64,000 nt of DNA from Candidatus Gastranaerophilales bacterium (lineage in GTDB: Bacteria; Cyanobacteriota; Vampirovibrionia; Gastranaerophilales; Gastranaerophilaceae), in NCBI GenBank assembly GCA_944325835.1, contig CALVBO010000001.1, positions 62,001-126,000 of the forward strand. Direction: 5' to 3'. Position numbers and translations under genes: made by a program. This document shows, piece by piece, positions 20,679-29,501 of this stretch. Numbering within the stretch: the stretch's first letter is position 1; every line of letters starts with the position of its first letter. The notes under the pieces were generated by a model that saw only the letters and a list, made by a program, of their open reading frames with translations, was not told the origin of the DNA and ran no database searches.

Positions 20679-20704
20679 AATTGCGTTGAAAACACGCAAT
20701 TTTA
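20679..20704 (+). terminator. Possible intrinsic terminator after miaA
   Basis: Perfect 8-bp stem AATTGCGT / ACGCAATT (20679-20686, 20694-20701) with a 7-base loop and a short TTTT tract. The 3' arm also supplies the CGCAAT of a candidate promoter for the next gene, so its role is ambiguous. Confidence 0.42.
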
Positions 20705-20723
20705 CGTTTGTTTAAACTTAATA
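20695..20723 (+). promoter_or_regulatory. Weak candidate alternative promoter of the 20731 gene
   Basis: CGCAAT (20695-20700), 16 bases, CTTAATA (20717-20723). Resembles the shared 17-base-spacer signature but is one base shorter and has a weaker -10. The ATG follows seven bases later without a ribosome-binding site. Confidence 0.33.
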
Positions 20724-20730
20724 CAAAAGC

Positions 20731-21609
20731 ATGCATGTAACAGAGAACAGAATTTTTAATACGAAAAATTTGGAAGCGGGCATCTTTTTGTTGATGGGCA
20801 CTGCAAAAACCGTGCACGATTACAGGAGTGTAGGCGAGGATTATAAACGAAATATTCTGTTCAATGATATTGTCGTTCTGGCAGCCAGTTCTGCCGGAAT
20901 GCTCGGCTACAAGGCCCTTGGCAAAAATAAAACCCTGCACGAAAAACTATTTAAACCAACTGTTGAGTTTTTTAATAACAGGTTCCAAAAGTTTGCGGCT
21001 ACGGATTTTTATAAAAAAAATCTTGCGGGAAGGTTTGATAAACTTTACAAACCGCTTCATACACCTATTGAATACTCAAAGAACATTATTGCAAGCTGCA
21101 TCTCAAATACTGCAATGGTCGGCTGCGGTCTGTTTTCAGCTATTCTTGCCGACTACACCCTGAATAAGCACGGGCTGGCTATTCATAAACTTAATTCTCT
21201 GGTTGAAGATGACAAAAAAGTTGTTAACATAAAGCCTCCAAAACAAATCGAGCAGGTTGAAAAATTTATGAAGAAAAAAGTTGATAATGTAGTCAGCAAA
21301 GACATTCAACAGGAAATGCTCTGGCGCATAACGGATTTTAAAGTTTTTAACCCGTTTAACTCAGCATTCGTCGGGCTTGCCGGTTTGAACATTACTGACA
21401 GTGAAAAATATTCCAAACAGGTTCAAAAAGCAACGAAATATCTTATCGTGAACACAATGATTCCGTTATTTTTCTTTTCTGTGAGTTCTGCGCTTACCAA
21501 AAAAATGAAAAATATTTATCGTTTCCCGATAATGTTTGCCTCTCTTGTAACGGGTTCGCTATTGGTCAAACACGCAATAGATAAGAATGAGAAGAACTCA
21601 GAGAATTAA
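20731..21609 (+). CDS. Lineage-specific protein with hydrophobic segments, function unknown
   Basis: A 292-residue protein without a signal peptide. Hydrophobic stretches occur near residues 45-60 (NDIVVLAASSAGMLGY), 118-140 (SNTAMVGCGLFSAILADY), 236-252 (NTMIPLFFFSVSSAL) and 262-278 (FPIMFASLVTGSLLV), separated by charged, Lys-rich segments. Composition and layout resemble the proteins at 13148, 43366 and 43968. No Shine-Dalgarno is visible before the ATG. I cannot assign a family. Confidence 0.65.
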   Translation: MHVTENRIFNTKNLEAGIFLLMGTAKTVHDYRSVGEDYKRNILFNDIVVLAASSAGMLGYKALGKNKTLHEKLFKPTVEFFNNRFQKFAATDFYKKNLAGRFDKLYKPLHTPIEYSKNIIASCISNTAMVGCGLFSAILADYTLNKHGLAIHKLNSLVEDDKKVVNIKPPKQIEQVEKFMKKKVDNVVSKDIQQEMLWRITDFKVFNPFNSAFVGLAGLNITDSEKYSKQVQKATKYLIVNTMIPLFFFSVSSALTKKMKNIYRFPIMFASLVTGSLLVKHAIDKNEKNSEN

Positions 21610-21621
21610 TTCCTTAACATG

Positions 21622-21650
21622 TTGAAATATTACTTAAAATATTGTAAAAT
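21622..21650 (+). promoter_or_regulatory. Promoter of the pectate-lyase-like gene
   Basis: TTGAAA (21622-21627), 17 bases, TAAAAT (21645-21650): a conventional housekeeping-type promoter, followed by an AGAGGAT ribosome-binding site and ATG at 21674. Confidence 0.52.
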
Positions 21651-21673
21651 ATTATAAACAGAGAGGATAAAGT

Positions 21674-23122
21674 ATGAATAGATTTCAAGCACTCTTGCTG
21701 CGTTTAAGCAGATTCTCAGGTTTACTCATCGTTCTTATAATTTTGTTTTTTGCTGTTACGATAACGGTATTTACTTATCTGTTTATGCGTAATGTTGACT
21801 ATGCTTTTGACGGTGCATACGGTGCAGGAGCCTTTACACGGGGCGGACGTGCCGGACATGTTTATCATGTTACAACTCTTGAGGACAGCTATAAGCCCGG
21901 AACTTTGCGGCATGCTCTAACACAAAAAGGGGCAAGAACTATTGTCTTTGATGTTGCCGGAATTATTGATCTTAAATCTCCTCTCATTGTTAAAAACGGG
22001 TTCGTTACAGTTGCCGGACAAACCGCTCCAGGTGACGGAATTTGTATCAAAGGTGATTCTGTAATTTTTCAATGTAACCATGTAATTTTACGCTACCTGC
22101 GTTTCAGATTTGGTACTAAAGATAAAAAAGCGTCCTTAATTATTAAAAACCAGAATAATATTATAATAGACCACTGCTCGCTTTCATGGGGAAACCCTAG
22201 CAATCTGGACTTTTTTGATAACTCTGATTCTACAATTCAGTGGTGTATTATCGGTGAATCTCTTGGCGCTTACGGCGCCAGAGTCGGCGGCTATGACATA
22301 AGTATTCACCACAATTACTTTGTAAATAACAGCATTGGCAACCCTTATTTCTGGCAGGAAAGATTAAATCTTCTTGATGATGTCTTAATTGATTTCAGAA
22401 ATAATGTCCTTTATAACTGGGGTTCACAGTCTGTTCACGGCGTGCATCTCGGACTTTACAACCTTGTAAAAAATTATTATAAATTTGGCTCCTCAACAAT
22501 TATTCCGGCACGTTTTCAGATTGTTGATACCGGTGCTAAAAATACGGTTCCGGGCAGAGTTTTTGTCGCAAACAACTTTGTATTCTTAAACCCGCTTAAC
22601 ACAAACGATAATATTATGGGTGTTTATCCTAATACGATTTACCTTGTGGAATCTAAAAATTCAATGATTTCAACAAGAGAATTCCCGCACGAACTTATAT
22701 ACAGCCATAGCGTGCAAAGGGCTAAAGATAAAGTCCTTAAATATGCAGGGGCATCGTTAAAACGCGATATTATTGACACTAATATGGTGGAAACCGTTAA
22801 TGTTAAGGAGATGGAACATACCTCTTTCCGCAATGATCCGTCAATTTATCCTAAATATACCAATCAGGGAATGTCAACCGCAAGCGATACTGACGGCGAT
22901 GGTATCCCTGACTATTGGGAAATTGATAACGGACTCAATCCGAAAAACGTTTATGACGGCAGAAAGTTGAGTATTAAAGAGAAAAAATATACAAATTTGG
23001 AAGTATATTTAAATTCTCTTGTAGAACCTATAACAAAGGCAGAATACAGAGGTCATAACATTAACTTCTCTTCATATCTGCTCTTTATGAGAAAAATAGT
23101 TAACAAATTCAGAGATAATTAA
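21674..23122 (+). CDS. Membrane-anchored pectate-lyase-like (beta-helix) protein
   Basis: A 482-residue protein with one N-terminal membrane helix (about 15-38), so the rest is probably extracytoplasmic. The following GAFTRGGRAGHVYHVTTLED, GTLRHALTQKGARTIVFDVAG and NNIIIDHCSLSWGN segments are typical of family PL1-like pectate lyases, with repeated short beta-strands of a right-handed helix. Near the C-terminus, DTDGDGIPDYWEIDNGLNP is a calcium-binding thrombospondin-3/dockerin-like repeat. It likely cleaves or binds uronic-acid polysaccharides, for example dietary pectin if the host is a gut organism, but enzymatic activity is inferred. Confidence 0.82.
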   Translation: MNRFQALLLRLSRFSGLLIVLIILFFAVTITVFTYLFMRNVDYAFDGAYGAGAFTRGGRAGHVYHVTTLEDSYKPGTLRHALTQKGARTIVFDVAGIIDLKSPLIVKNGFVTVAGQTAPGDGICIKGDSVIFQCNHVILRYLRFRFGTKDKKASLIIKNQNNIIIDHCSLSWGNPSNLDFFDNSDSTIQWCIIGESLGAYGARVGGYDISIHHNYFVNNSIGNPYFWQERLNLLDDVLIDFRNNVLYNWGSQSVHGVHLGLYNLVKNYYKFGSSTIIPARFQIVDTGAKNTVPGRVFVANNFVFLNPLNTNDNIMGVYPNTIYLVESKNSMISTREFPHELIYSHSVQRAKDKVLKYAGASLKRDIIDTNMVETVNVKEMEHTSFRNDPSIYPKYTNQGMSTASDTDGDGIPDYWEIDNGLNPKNVYDGRKLSIKEKKYTNLEVYLNSLVEPITKAEYRGHNINFSSYLLFMRKIVNKFRDN

Positions 23123-23126
23123 TTCA

Positions 23127-23156
23127 AAAACCGCTTCTTTTCAGAAGCGGTTTTTT
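23127..23156. terminator. Bidirectional intrinsic terminator
   Basis: Perfect 12-bp stem AAAACCGCTTCT / AGAAGCGGTTTT with a 4-base loop, T-tract on the plus strand and A-tract on the other side, so it can end both the pectate-lyase-like gene and the convergent gene at 23155. Confidence 0.88.
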
Positions 23157-26100
23157 ATACTTTAAGTCTATAGATTTTAAAGGTACCGTGTTCCCCCTTA
23201 CCGTTTCCGGCACCGGAGGATTTAAAGTCATCCCAGCGAAGGTTATCTACTTCATCAGCATAGCCCTGCCCGTTACCGTTAGTAATGAATGCGTGACCGG
23301 CTTGCTCTTCAAAGCCATCTCCCGGTATAAATACGCCGATATAGCCGGCCGGTAAATTCTTAATATCTGAGGCATTAAGCTCACGCGACGTACCGTTTCC
23401 GAGGCTGACATACTTAACTTCCTCAAATTTTTCTGGGTGCGCATCAAGATAAAATCTTAAATCTTTTGCATTTTCAATTGGTTTACCCCAGTCTTTGTGG
23501 CCTTTAGGATAAACAACTTCGCCTTTTTCAATTATGCCGGCGCTTTCAAAGGATGCCTTTATACCGGTTAAGCATAAACCGCCGGTGCCCATATCTTTTG
23601 TAACCTGTGAGGCATATTCTGCCAATTCTCTTTGTGCTTGAGGCAAGTAGTTTCCGTTAGCATCATAAGGGTTGACCCCTAAATCTTTTTGAACTGCAAA
23701 ACCTCTGTAATTTCCGGCTGCAATAGCGGCTGTATCGCGGAAAATTGCTCTTTGCGCGCCTCCTCCTCGGCCTGCTCTGTGAGCGCGGGTGACAACAGTT
23801 TCACGATTATAATCCAGACGTTCATCTACAATATCACCTGAGCCAAGCGCCGGTATAATACTGCCTGCCGGAACATCGCCGTCATTTACAATAACCTGTC
23901 TTGATTCCAGATAGTCGGAACGGAAATCATCCTGTACTTTTTGTGCTTCAGCTCTTATCTTTGCAGGATCTACAAGGTTAGTTATTCTATCCTTTAATCC
24001 ATTAAGTTTATCCAGTATTAATGTCGCATCTGCAGCGGTTATTGAGGCAGCTTCATCTGTACTTAGACCGTAGCCAAAAGCAATTTCGTTCTTGCGTGCC
24101 GCCATAATCAACTGTTCTTTTAATTGTTGAGGAATAGAAGAATTGTTATTCAAAGCTTCTTCAAGAGTTTGCAAATCTTCTTTAGAATTAGTCACATCGG
24201 TTGTGTAGGCAGTAGGCATAAAGATTACGGTTCCCAATCGGCCATTGTTGCCCTGAGATTCTGTACCGAGAGCATCTGCGCGGTGGCGGGACAATTCATC
24301 CTCTGAAACCTCATAATAAAACTTAACATAAGAACGGACGTTTCTTGCGTAAGGTGCATCACTAATCGTTAATTGCCCCTTTTTTAAAAGATCTGTTTTT
24401 GAGGAATTTCCGTTGTAAAGTAACGCAATCAAATCATTTTGAGTAATTTGCTGATCCTTATCAGTTATATTTGCATTATTGTCAGCTAGACGTTTCTGCC
24501 ATGTCGAGGATTCAGCAACAATACGTTTATTATTCAGAATGATAATAGTTGCAATCGCCTGTTTTTCAGGGGATTTTCTAATATCTTCTCCGGAATTAAT
24601 ACCAAACGCGGCTAGTTGTTTCTTGAGAACAGGACTGTCTTTGATAAATTCATCAACTTTAACCTGAGTCATACCATAGGATTTTGTGCCGTCAGTATAT
24701 TTTTGATAGTATTCCTCAACAGAAGAAGACATTGTTCCGCCCAGAGCAAAAACAGTATCTTTTACAAAATCCGGTAAATCTTCGCTATAGTATACCGCAT
24801 CCATTGTTTGTTTAGCCAGATTACGCCACTGTGTATTTGTTTCACCTGCCCTTGTCGTATATCTTGAAGCACCGAAGTGAGTTTCCTGCTCGGCAATACC
24901 CATAGCAAGATTTGCCAGATTGTTATATTGTTCATTATCAAGTCCGAGAGTTTTCATAAGCGCAGCTTTGTTATCTTCAAGTGAGTCCGCGAATTCGGTA
25001 CCGGCTTCATTTAAATGTTCCGGTCTGTTAATTTCAATGTCAGTTGCAACATCATCGTTGACCACTCTCTGTTTATCAACCGGACTGTAGCTTACGTATT
25101 TTTTATAATTTGTTTCCGTGTGAATTGGTTTTTCATCTGCATCGTACTGTGTTACAACAGTTTTGTCAGCAAATTTTTGGCTCTGTGATACCAAATTGCC
25201 CTCTTTATCAAGAATCAGGCTTTTTTCATTACCGAATAAATTTAACAGGTCTGTTACTTTTTGAGGCCCATCTTCAGTCGCCGGAATTGGTGAATCCATG
25301 CTGAACATCGGACGGGTATATCGTTCAATATTTTGCGCATTTTCGTTTAAATCAAGCCTGTAGCCGTCACGTGTTTTATTTACGGTAACTTCAATGCCGT
25401 AACGTCTGAGTTCAAACAGTCTGTCTTGTAATGGTTCCGGATAAGACAATTCCTCCATAGAAAGATATTTCCAATATTCCTTTTCTTCCGGTTTAACAGG
25501 AGTTTCTTTAGACTCTGCCGGTTTTGGAGATTGAGCCGCTGGTTTTGGCGCAGCTTTTTTTGCTTTAGGGAATGCTACATGTCCGCGCTGTGAACTTAAC
25601 CTTGGTTGATGAACTTTGCCCTCATCTCCGGCAGCAGGTTTGAAAACATAACCGTTTTCGGCATCTGTTTTACGGATAAGCGCAGCAAGATTGCCGCAGG
25701 CTTTTTCTAAATCTTCCATTTTAAACTTGCTCAAATCATTAGGAAGGCAATGTTTATTCATGCCTAATTCTCTTAAACGTTTGTTAAGAGGTTCCACTAC
25801 ATATTTTTTTACATCTTTAACATCCATACCCCACTCATCGTCAATATCAGTGACTAAGTCAGGATATGCTTCAAGAACGTATGCAACATTTTGGTTTGTA
25901 ACTTTTTCTGCCAGCTTAGCTCTGGTATTGTCGTTGAAAGACGCCCAGCTAATTTGTTCTTTAAGCACAGCTGCTGCGGCTTTACCGTTATTTCGCACAC
26001 TTGCGATAACAAGCCTTTGTGAGGCCGGTGTGGTATCTTTAGGCGGCGGAGGCGAAACAGGTTTCTTTTTTTGTGCTTCAAGTCTGGCTTCCTCATCGGC

Positions 26101-26793
26101 TCTTTTTCTGACTTCTTCTGCCGCAATAGCTTTTTTGCCGGATTCTGTATTTGCCCAGCGCTTATCCAGAACAGCTGCATCCTCAGAATAATCAGCCATG
26201 TTTTTTAGAGCTTCTGAATGTTCGCCTAAGAGTGTTATTTTTTGTCCGACTGTAAACCAGCCTTTTTTATTCGTTTGCTTTTGCAAATGTTTAATAAAGG
26301 CTTCCGCATCATCACCTTGCAAGCCAAATTTTTGTGCAAGTTTTTCCGGAGTATCGCCCGGTTGAACAGTATAATTCGTGAACACCTGTTTTGTTTCGGC
26401 AGGGTGTGGGGTGCCCTTAACAGATTGTTCCGGTTGAGCGTCATCATCCGGTAATGAATCAATTAGTGAAGTCAATTTATTTACGTCAAAATGTCTTTGT
26501 TTTAAATCCGGCCCGATTTGACCGTAGCCGAACATCATGTTTAACTCGTCCTGGCTTACGCTGTTGCCGCTGGCTTGATATTGTAAAAGAGTGTTTTTAA
26601 TCCGGTTGATTTCGGCTTCATCAAAGACATTATTAGCGTTACCGCCGTTATCGGCCGTATCAAATCTGGCAAAAACAGAACCTTCAGTCGACTTACCGAT
26701 AAGTTTATCCAGCTTTTTCAGGTTAACCGTTTTACCGTTGTAAAGTTTTATATTAATTTGATTTCCGTCTTGTCCGCCTACATTGCCTGACAT
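23155..26793 (-). CDS. Large LysM / lytic-transglycosylase-like / cysteine-peptidase-like protein
   Basis: A 1212-residue multidomain protein. Residues 40-75 (FDTADNGG...FDEAEINRI) look like a calcium-binding EF-hand-type pair. Residues about 140-190 form a LysM domain (YTVQPGDTPEKLAQKFG...VGQKITL). A Pro/Ala/Lys linker follows. Around residue 640 is a transglycosylase-like segment (AMGIAEQETHFGAS, with the likely catalytic Glu, and SYGMTQVKV). The C-terminal 150 residues resemble an NlpC/CHAP cysteine peptidase, with Cys in GGLCLTGIK and His in EQAGHAFITNG. This suggests a peptidoglycan hydrolase, yet no signal peptide or membrane helix is visible. The start follows a GAGGTAA site. Confidence 0.78.
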   Translation of the reverse strand: MSGNVGGQDGNQINIKLYNGKTVNLKKLDKLIGKSTEGSVFARFDTADNGGNANNVFDEAEINRIKNTLLQYQASGNSVSQDELNMMFGYGQIGPDLKQRHFDVNKLTSLIDSLPDDDAQPEQSVKGTPHPAETKQVFTNYTVQPGDTPEKLAQKFGLQGDDAEAFIKHLQKQTNKKGWFTVGQKITLLGEHSEALKNMADYSEDAAVLDKRWANTESGKKAIAAEEVRKRADEEARLEAQKKKPVSPPPPKDTTPASQRLVIASVRNNGKAAAAVLKEQISWASFNDNTRAKLAEKVTNQNVAYVLEAYPDLVTDIDDEWGMDVKDVKKYVVEPLNKRLRELGMNKHCLPNDLSKFKMEDLEKACGNLAALIRKTDAENGYVFKPAAGDEGKVHQPRLSSQRGHVAFPKAKKAAPKPAAQSPKPAESKETPVKPEEKEYWKYLSMEELSYPEPLQDRLFELRRYGIEVTVNKTRDGYRLDLNENAQNIERYTRPMFSMDSPIPATEDGPQKVTDLLNLFGNEKSLILDKEGNLVSQSQKFADKTVVTQYDADEKPIHTETNYKKYVSYSPVDKQRVVNDDVATDIEINRPEHLNEAGTEFADSLEDNKAALMKTLGLDNEQYNNLANLAMGIAEQETHFGASRYTTRAGETNTQWRNLAKQTMDAVYYSEDLPDFVKDTVFALGGTMSSSVEEYYQKYTDGTKSYGMTQVKVDEFIKDSPVLKKQLAAFGINSGEDIRKSPEKQAIATIIILNNKRIVAESSTWQKRLADNNANITDKDQQITQNDLIALLYNGNSSKTDLLKKGQLTISDAPYARNVRSYVKFYYEVSEDELSRHRADALGTESQGNNGRLGTVIFMPTAYTTDVTNSKEDLQTLEEALNNNSSIPQQLKEQLIMAARKNEIAFGYGLSTDEAASITAADATLILDKLNGLKDRITNLVDPAKIRAEAQKVQDDFRSDYLESRQVIVNDGDVPAGSIIPALGSGDIVDERLDYNRETVVTRAHRAGRGGGAQRAIFRDTAAIAAGNYRGFAVQKDLGVNPYDANGNYLPQAQRELAEYASQVTKDMGTGGLCLTGIKASFESAGIIEKGEVVYPKGHKDWGKPIENAKDLRFYLDAHPEKFEEVKYVSLGNGTSRELNASDIKNLPAGYIGVFIPGDGFEEQAGHAFITNGNGQGYADEVDNLRWDDFKSSGAGNGKGEHGTFKIYRLKV

Positions 26794-26881
26794 AAATTAC
26801 CTCAAATTTACATAACATAAGGTATGTCGGCAGTTTAACGATAAAAGTTTAATTATATTAAGGAAAATTTACAAAGTGAAA

Positions 26882-27577
26882 TTAGCTTTTAACAGGCATA
26901 CGGCCGCAGGATTTATCCTCATCACAGAAACCGAGTCTTTCGCATTTCGGGACAAGATACGGCTTAAGCCATGGTTCTTCTTTTATAAGTTCATCGCACA
27001 TCATCTTAACCATAGTACGGATTTCATACTGGGCGCGTGTGCAGAGGCGCAGATTTGCGATATGAATCATTTCTCTAAGATTCAGGCTGCAAACAAGGGA
27101 GCTGGCAGCAGCGTTTGGAAGCACAAAACGCGCATCTTCTGCCGGAATTCCGGCGTCAACAAATTCCTGATACTTTTTAGAAATTTCGCCCATAAAATCC
27201 TGAAACTTTGCTTTTAATTCAGGGTTTCTGTCGATTGTCGGCGGAATAATATAGTCAAATTCGCCTTTTTCTTTAACATATCTCTGGGATTTTTGCGAAA
27301 ATGACATGTGGCGGTGGCGCACAAGCTGGTGCGTGCAGGCACGCGAAACATTTGAAATAGCAAACGTTACCTGTATATGTTCAATTGTTGAATAGTGACC
27401 GGACGAAATAACGCGTTCAATAAGTTTAAGCATTTTTTCTTTATCGTCGGTCGAATTATAAATATTTATCGGATAATCTGCACTGTAACAGGTTCTGCAG
27501 GCTGTATAGACAGTCTTTAGCATATTATCCGGCTTTGAAATCAGATTAACTACAGGTTTATTATTTTCATTTGTCAT
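26882..27577 (-). CDS. thyX: Flavin-dependent thymidylate synthase
   Basis: About 231 residues from ATG 27577. The ThyX signature RHRHMSFSQKSQRY (RHR-x7-S type) is present near residue 85, with HYSTIEHIQVTF before it. It makes dTMP from dUMP using methylene-tetrahydrofolate, NADPH and FAD. ATG 27577 is chosen because GGGAG lies eight bases upstream; the GTG at 27586 falls between that site and the ATG. It stands alone, divergent from the permease at 27670. Confidence 0.95.
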   Translation of the reverse strand: MTNENNKPVVNLISKPDNMLKTVYTACRTCYSADYPINIYNSTDDKEKMLKLIERVISSGHYSTIEHIQVTFAISNVSRACTHQLVRHRHMSFSQKSQRYVKEKGEFDYIIPPTIDRNPELKAKFQDFMGEISKKYQEFVDAGIPAEDARFVLPNAAASSLVCSLNLREMIHIANLRLCTRAQYEIRTMVKMMCDELIKEEPWLKPYLVPKCERLGFCDEDKSCGRMPVKS

Positions 27578-27634
27578 TTCACACACTCCCGATAAACTAC
27601 TCTTTATAATTTATAATATAACATCATAAGCTAT

Positions 27635-27663
27635 TTGCAACTTGGTAAATTTTTGTATATAAT
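27635..27663 (+). promoter_or_regulatory. Promoter giving a leaderless permease mRNA
   Basis: TTGCAA (27635-27640), 17 bases, TATAAT (27658-27663), then six bases (TCACTT) to ATG at 27670. No Shine-Dalgarno sequence can fit. Confidence 0.68.
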
Positions 27664-27669
27664 TCACTT

Positions 27670-28542
27670 ATGTATAAGTTTTACGGGAAATATATGCCTT
27701 ATTTATTTCTGGTGCCTGCGTTTGTGTTGTTGGGAATTTTCTTTTTTCTCCCGTTTTTGCAAACGATTTTCCTGAGTTTTTCGGATTATTCAAGCAGTCT
27801 ATATAATCCGGTTTTTGCCGGCTTAGGAAATTATTCGGCTGTGTTGAAAGATCCTGTTTTTATGAAAGTTCTTGGAAATACTTTTTTGTATCTGGTTATT
27901 GCGGTACCGTTTTTGACGGTTTTCCCGCTATTTCTGGCGGTGCTGATTAACCGGAAACTCCGTGCAATAAATTTATACAAGGTTTTAATATATCTTCCTG
28001 TAGTTGTTTCTATTGTTGTTTGTTCAATTGCGTTTAAATGGCTTTATGCAGATCAGGGAATTTTAAATTATTTGCTTTCTCGGCTCCATATTAGTCCGGT
28101 GGCATGGCTTACGGATACGAGATTTGCGCTGGTGTCGGTTGCGCTTGTGACTATCTGGAAGGGTATCGGCTATTATATGGTTATTTATCTTGCTGCACTG
28201 ATGAGTGTACCTAAGGAGCTTTATGAGGCGTGTGAAATTGACGGGGCAAACTTATGGCAGAAGCATTTGACTGTAACCATTCCTCATTTGATGCCGACAA
28301 TTGCCCTTGTTTCAACAATAAGCGCAATTTCTGCAATGAAAGTCTTTGCTGAAATCTATGTTATGACAAAGGGCGGGCCGCTAAATTCTTCCAAAACCAT
28401 TGTCTACTATATTTATGAGCGCGCCTTTGAAAACCTTGATTTAGGTATTGCGTCTGCCATGGCGGTAATTCTTCTTGTAATTGTTCTGTTGCTTTCGTGT
28501 ATAAACATATTCTGCTTTGAGAGGGATAAATACCGGCTATGA
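27670..28542 (+). CDS. Sugar-type ABC transporter permease, MalF/UgpA-like
   Basis: A 290-residue permease with about six membrane helices. The cytoplasmic EAA loop that contacts the ATPase is YEACEIDGANLWQKHLTVTIP near residue 190. It resembles carbohydrate-uptake transporter family 1 (MalF/UgpA). Its stop overlaps the start of the second permease by four bases (ATGA). No binding protein or ATPase gene is adjacent, so the other subunits must be encoded elsewhere. The message appears leaderless. Confidence 0.9.
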   Translation: MYKFYGKYMPYLFLVPAFVLLGIFFFLPFLQTIFLSFSDYSSSLYNPVFAGLGNYSAVLKDPVFMKVLGNTFLYLVIAVPFLTVFPLFLAVLINRKLRAINLYKVLIYLPVVVSIVVCSIAFKWLYADQGILNYLLSRLHISPVAWLTDTRFALVSVALVTIWKGIGYYMVIYLAALMSVPKELYEACEIDGANLWQKHLTVTIPHLMPTIALVSTISAISAMKVFAEIYVMTKGGPLNSSKTIVYYIYERAFENLDLGIASAMAVILLVIVLLLSCINIFCFERDKYRL

Positions 28543-29375
28543 AATTAAAAAACGCATTTTCACATATAATTTTAATAATAGTATCCCTTCTGTCGGTTTT
28601 CCCGTTTTTATGGCTGATATCAACCTCTTTAAAAGGCGCGGGCGAGAATATTTTTGCCTATCCGCCAAATTTTATCCCTGCTGATTTTACGTTTGAAAAT
28701 TATACGGGTGTCTGGGCAAGAGTAAACTTTCTGAGATATTTCTTTAACAGCGCTGTAGTGGCGCTGTTCACAGTAATTTTAAATCTTATTTTTTCATCAA
28801 TGGCGGCGTATCCGCTTGCCAGAATGGATTTTAAAGGTAAAAAGATTGCATTTTTTGCAACTCTTGCAACAATTATGGTGCCGTTTCAGGCGATTATGCT
28901 TCCGGTTTATCTGATAATTCTAAAATTTAACCTGATTGACTCTGTCGGAGCTGTGCAGGGATATCTGGGTTTAATTTTGCCGTTTGCGGTGAACGCTTTC
29001 GGAATTTTTCTTATGCGTCAGGCGTTTTTATCTATCCCGAAAGAAATGGAAGAGGCTGCAATTGTTGACGGGTGTAATTCGTGGCAGATATTTTTCAAAG
29101 TGCTTATGCCTATGGTGAAACCTACGCTTGCAATTCTTGCAATTTTTACCTTTATTGGTTCGTGGGGTGAATTTCTCTGGCCAAGCATTGTCTTAAACGA
29201 TGACAAAATGTTTACACTTCCTGTCGGAATAAACAATTTGCAGGGAATGTTCAGCTCTAACTGGCGCTATATCGCCGCAGGCTCAATAATTTCAATAATT
29301 CCTATTATAATATTTTTCCTCTCCCTGCAAAAATTCTTTATTTCCGGTGAAAATGAGGGCGCAGTTAAAGGCTAA
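28539..29375 (+). CDS. Sugar-type ABC transporter permease, MalG/UgpE-like
   Basis: A 278-residue partner permease with about six helices. It has the EAA loop EEAAIVDGCNSWQIFFKVLMP near residue 170 and the typical start SLLSVFPFLWLISTSLK. It is coupled to the upstream permease by a four-base overlap and should form a heterodimer with it. The substrate cannot be told from the permeases alone; sugars or glycerol-phosphate-type solutes are usual for this family. The following 126 bp hold no gene other than a promoter for the next. Confidence 0.9.
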   Translation: MKLKNAFSHIILIIVSLLSVFPFLWLISTSLKGAGENIFAYPPNFIPADFTFENYTGVWARVNFLRYFFNSAVVALFTVILNLIFSSMAAYPLARMDFKGKKIAFFATLATIMVPFQAIMLPVYLIILKFNLIDSVGAVQGYLGLILPFAVNAFGIFLMRQAFLSIPKEMEEAAIVDGCNSWQIFFKVLMPMVKPTLAILAIFTFIGSWGEFLWPSIVLNDDKMFTLPVGINNLQGMFSSNWRYIAAGSIISIIPIIIFFLSLQKFFISGENEGAVKG

Positions 29376-29426
29376 CGCGCTGGATGTGAGTCTTTGCCCG
29401 ACAGGTAATATTTCTTAATGTATTAA

Positions 29427-29455
29427 TTGACAATATATCCTTTTTATAGTTTATT
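29427..29455 (+). promoter_or_regulatory. Candidate promoter of the 29502-32232 gene pair
   Basis: Perfect TTGACA (29427-29432), 17 bases, TTTATT (29450-29455, weak). The ribosome-binding site AAGGGGC and ATG at 29502 follow. Confidence 0.4.
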
Positions 29456-29501
29456 AGAGAAGTAACTACTAAACTAATAGTATTAAGGGGCTTAGAGATT
29501 T

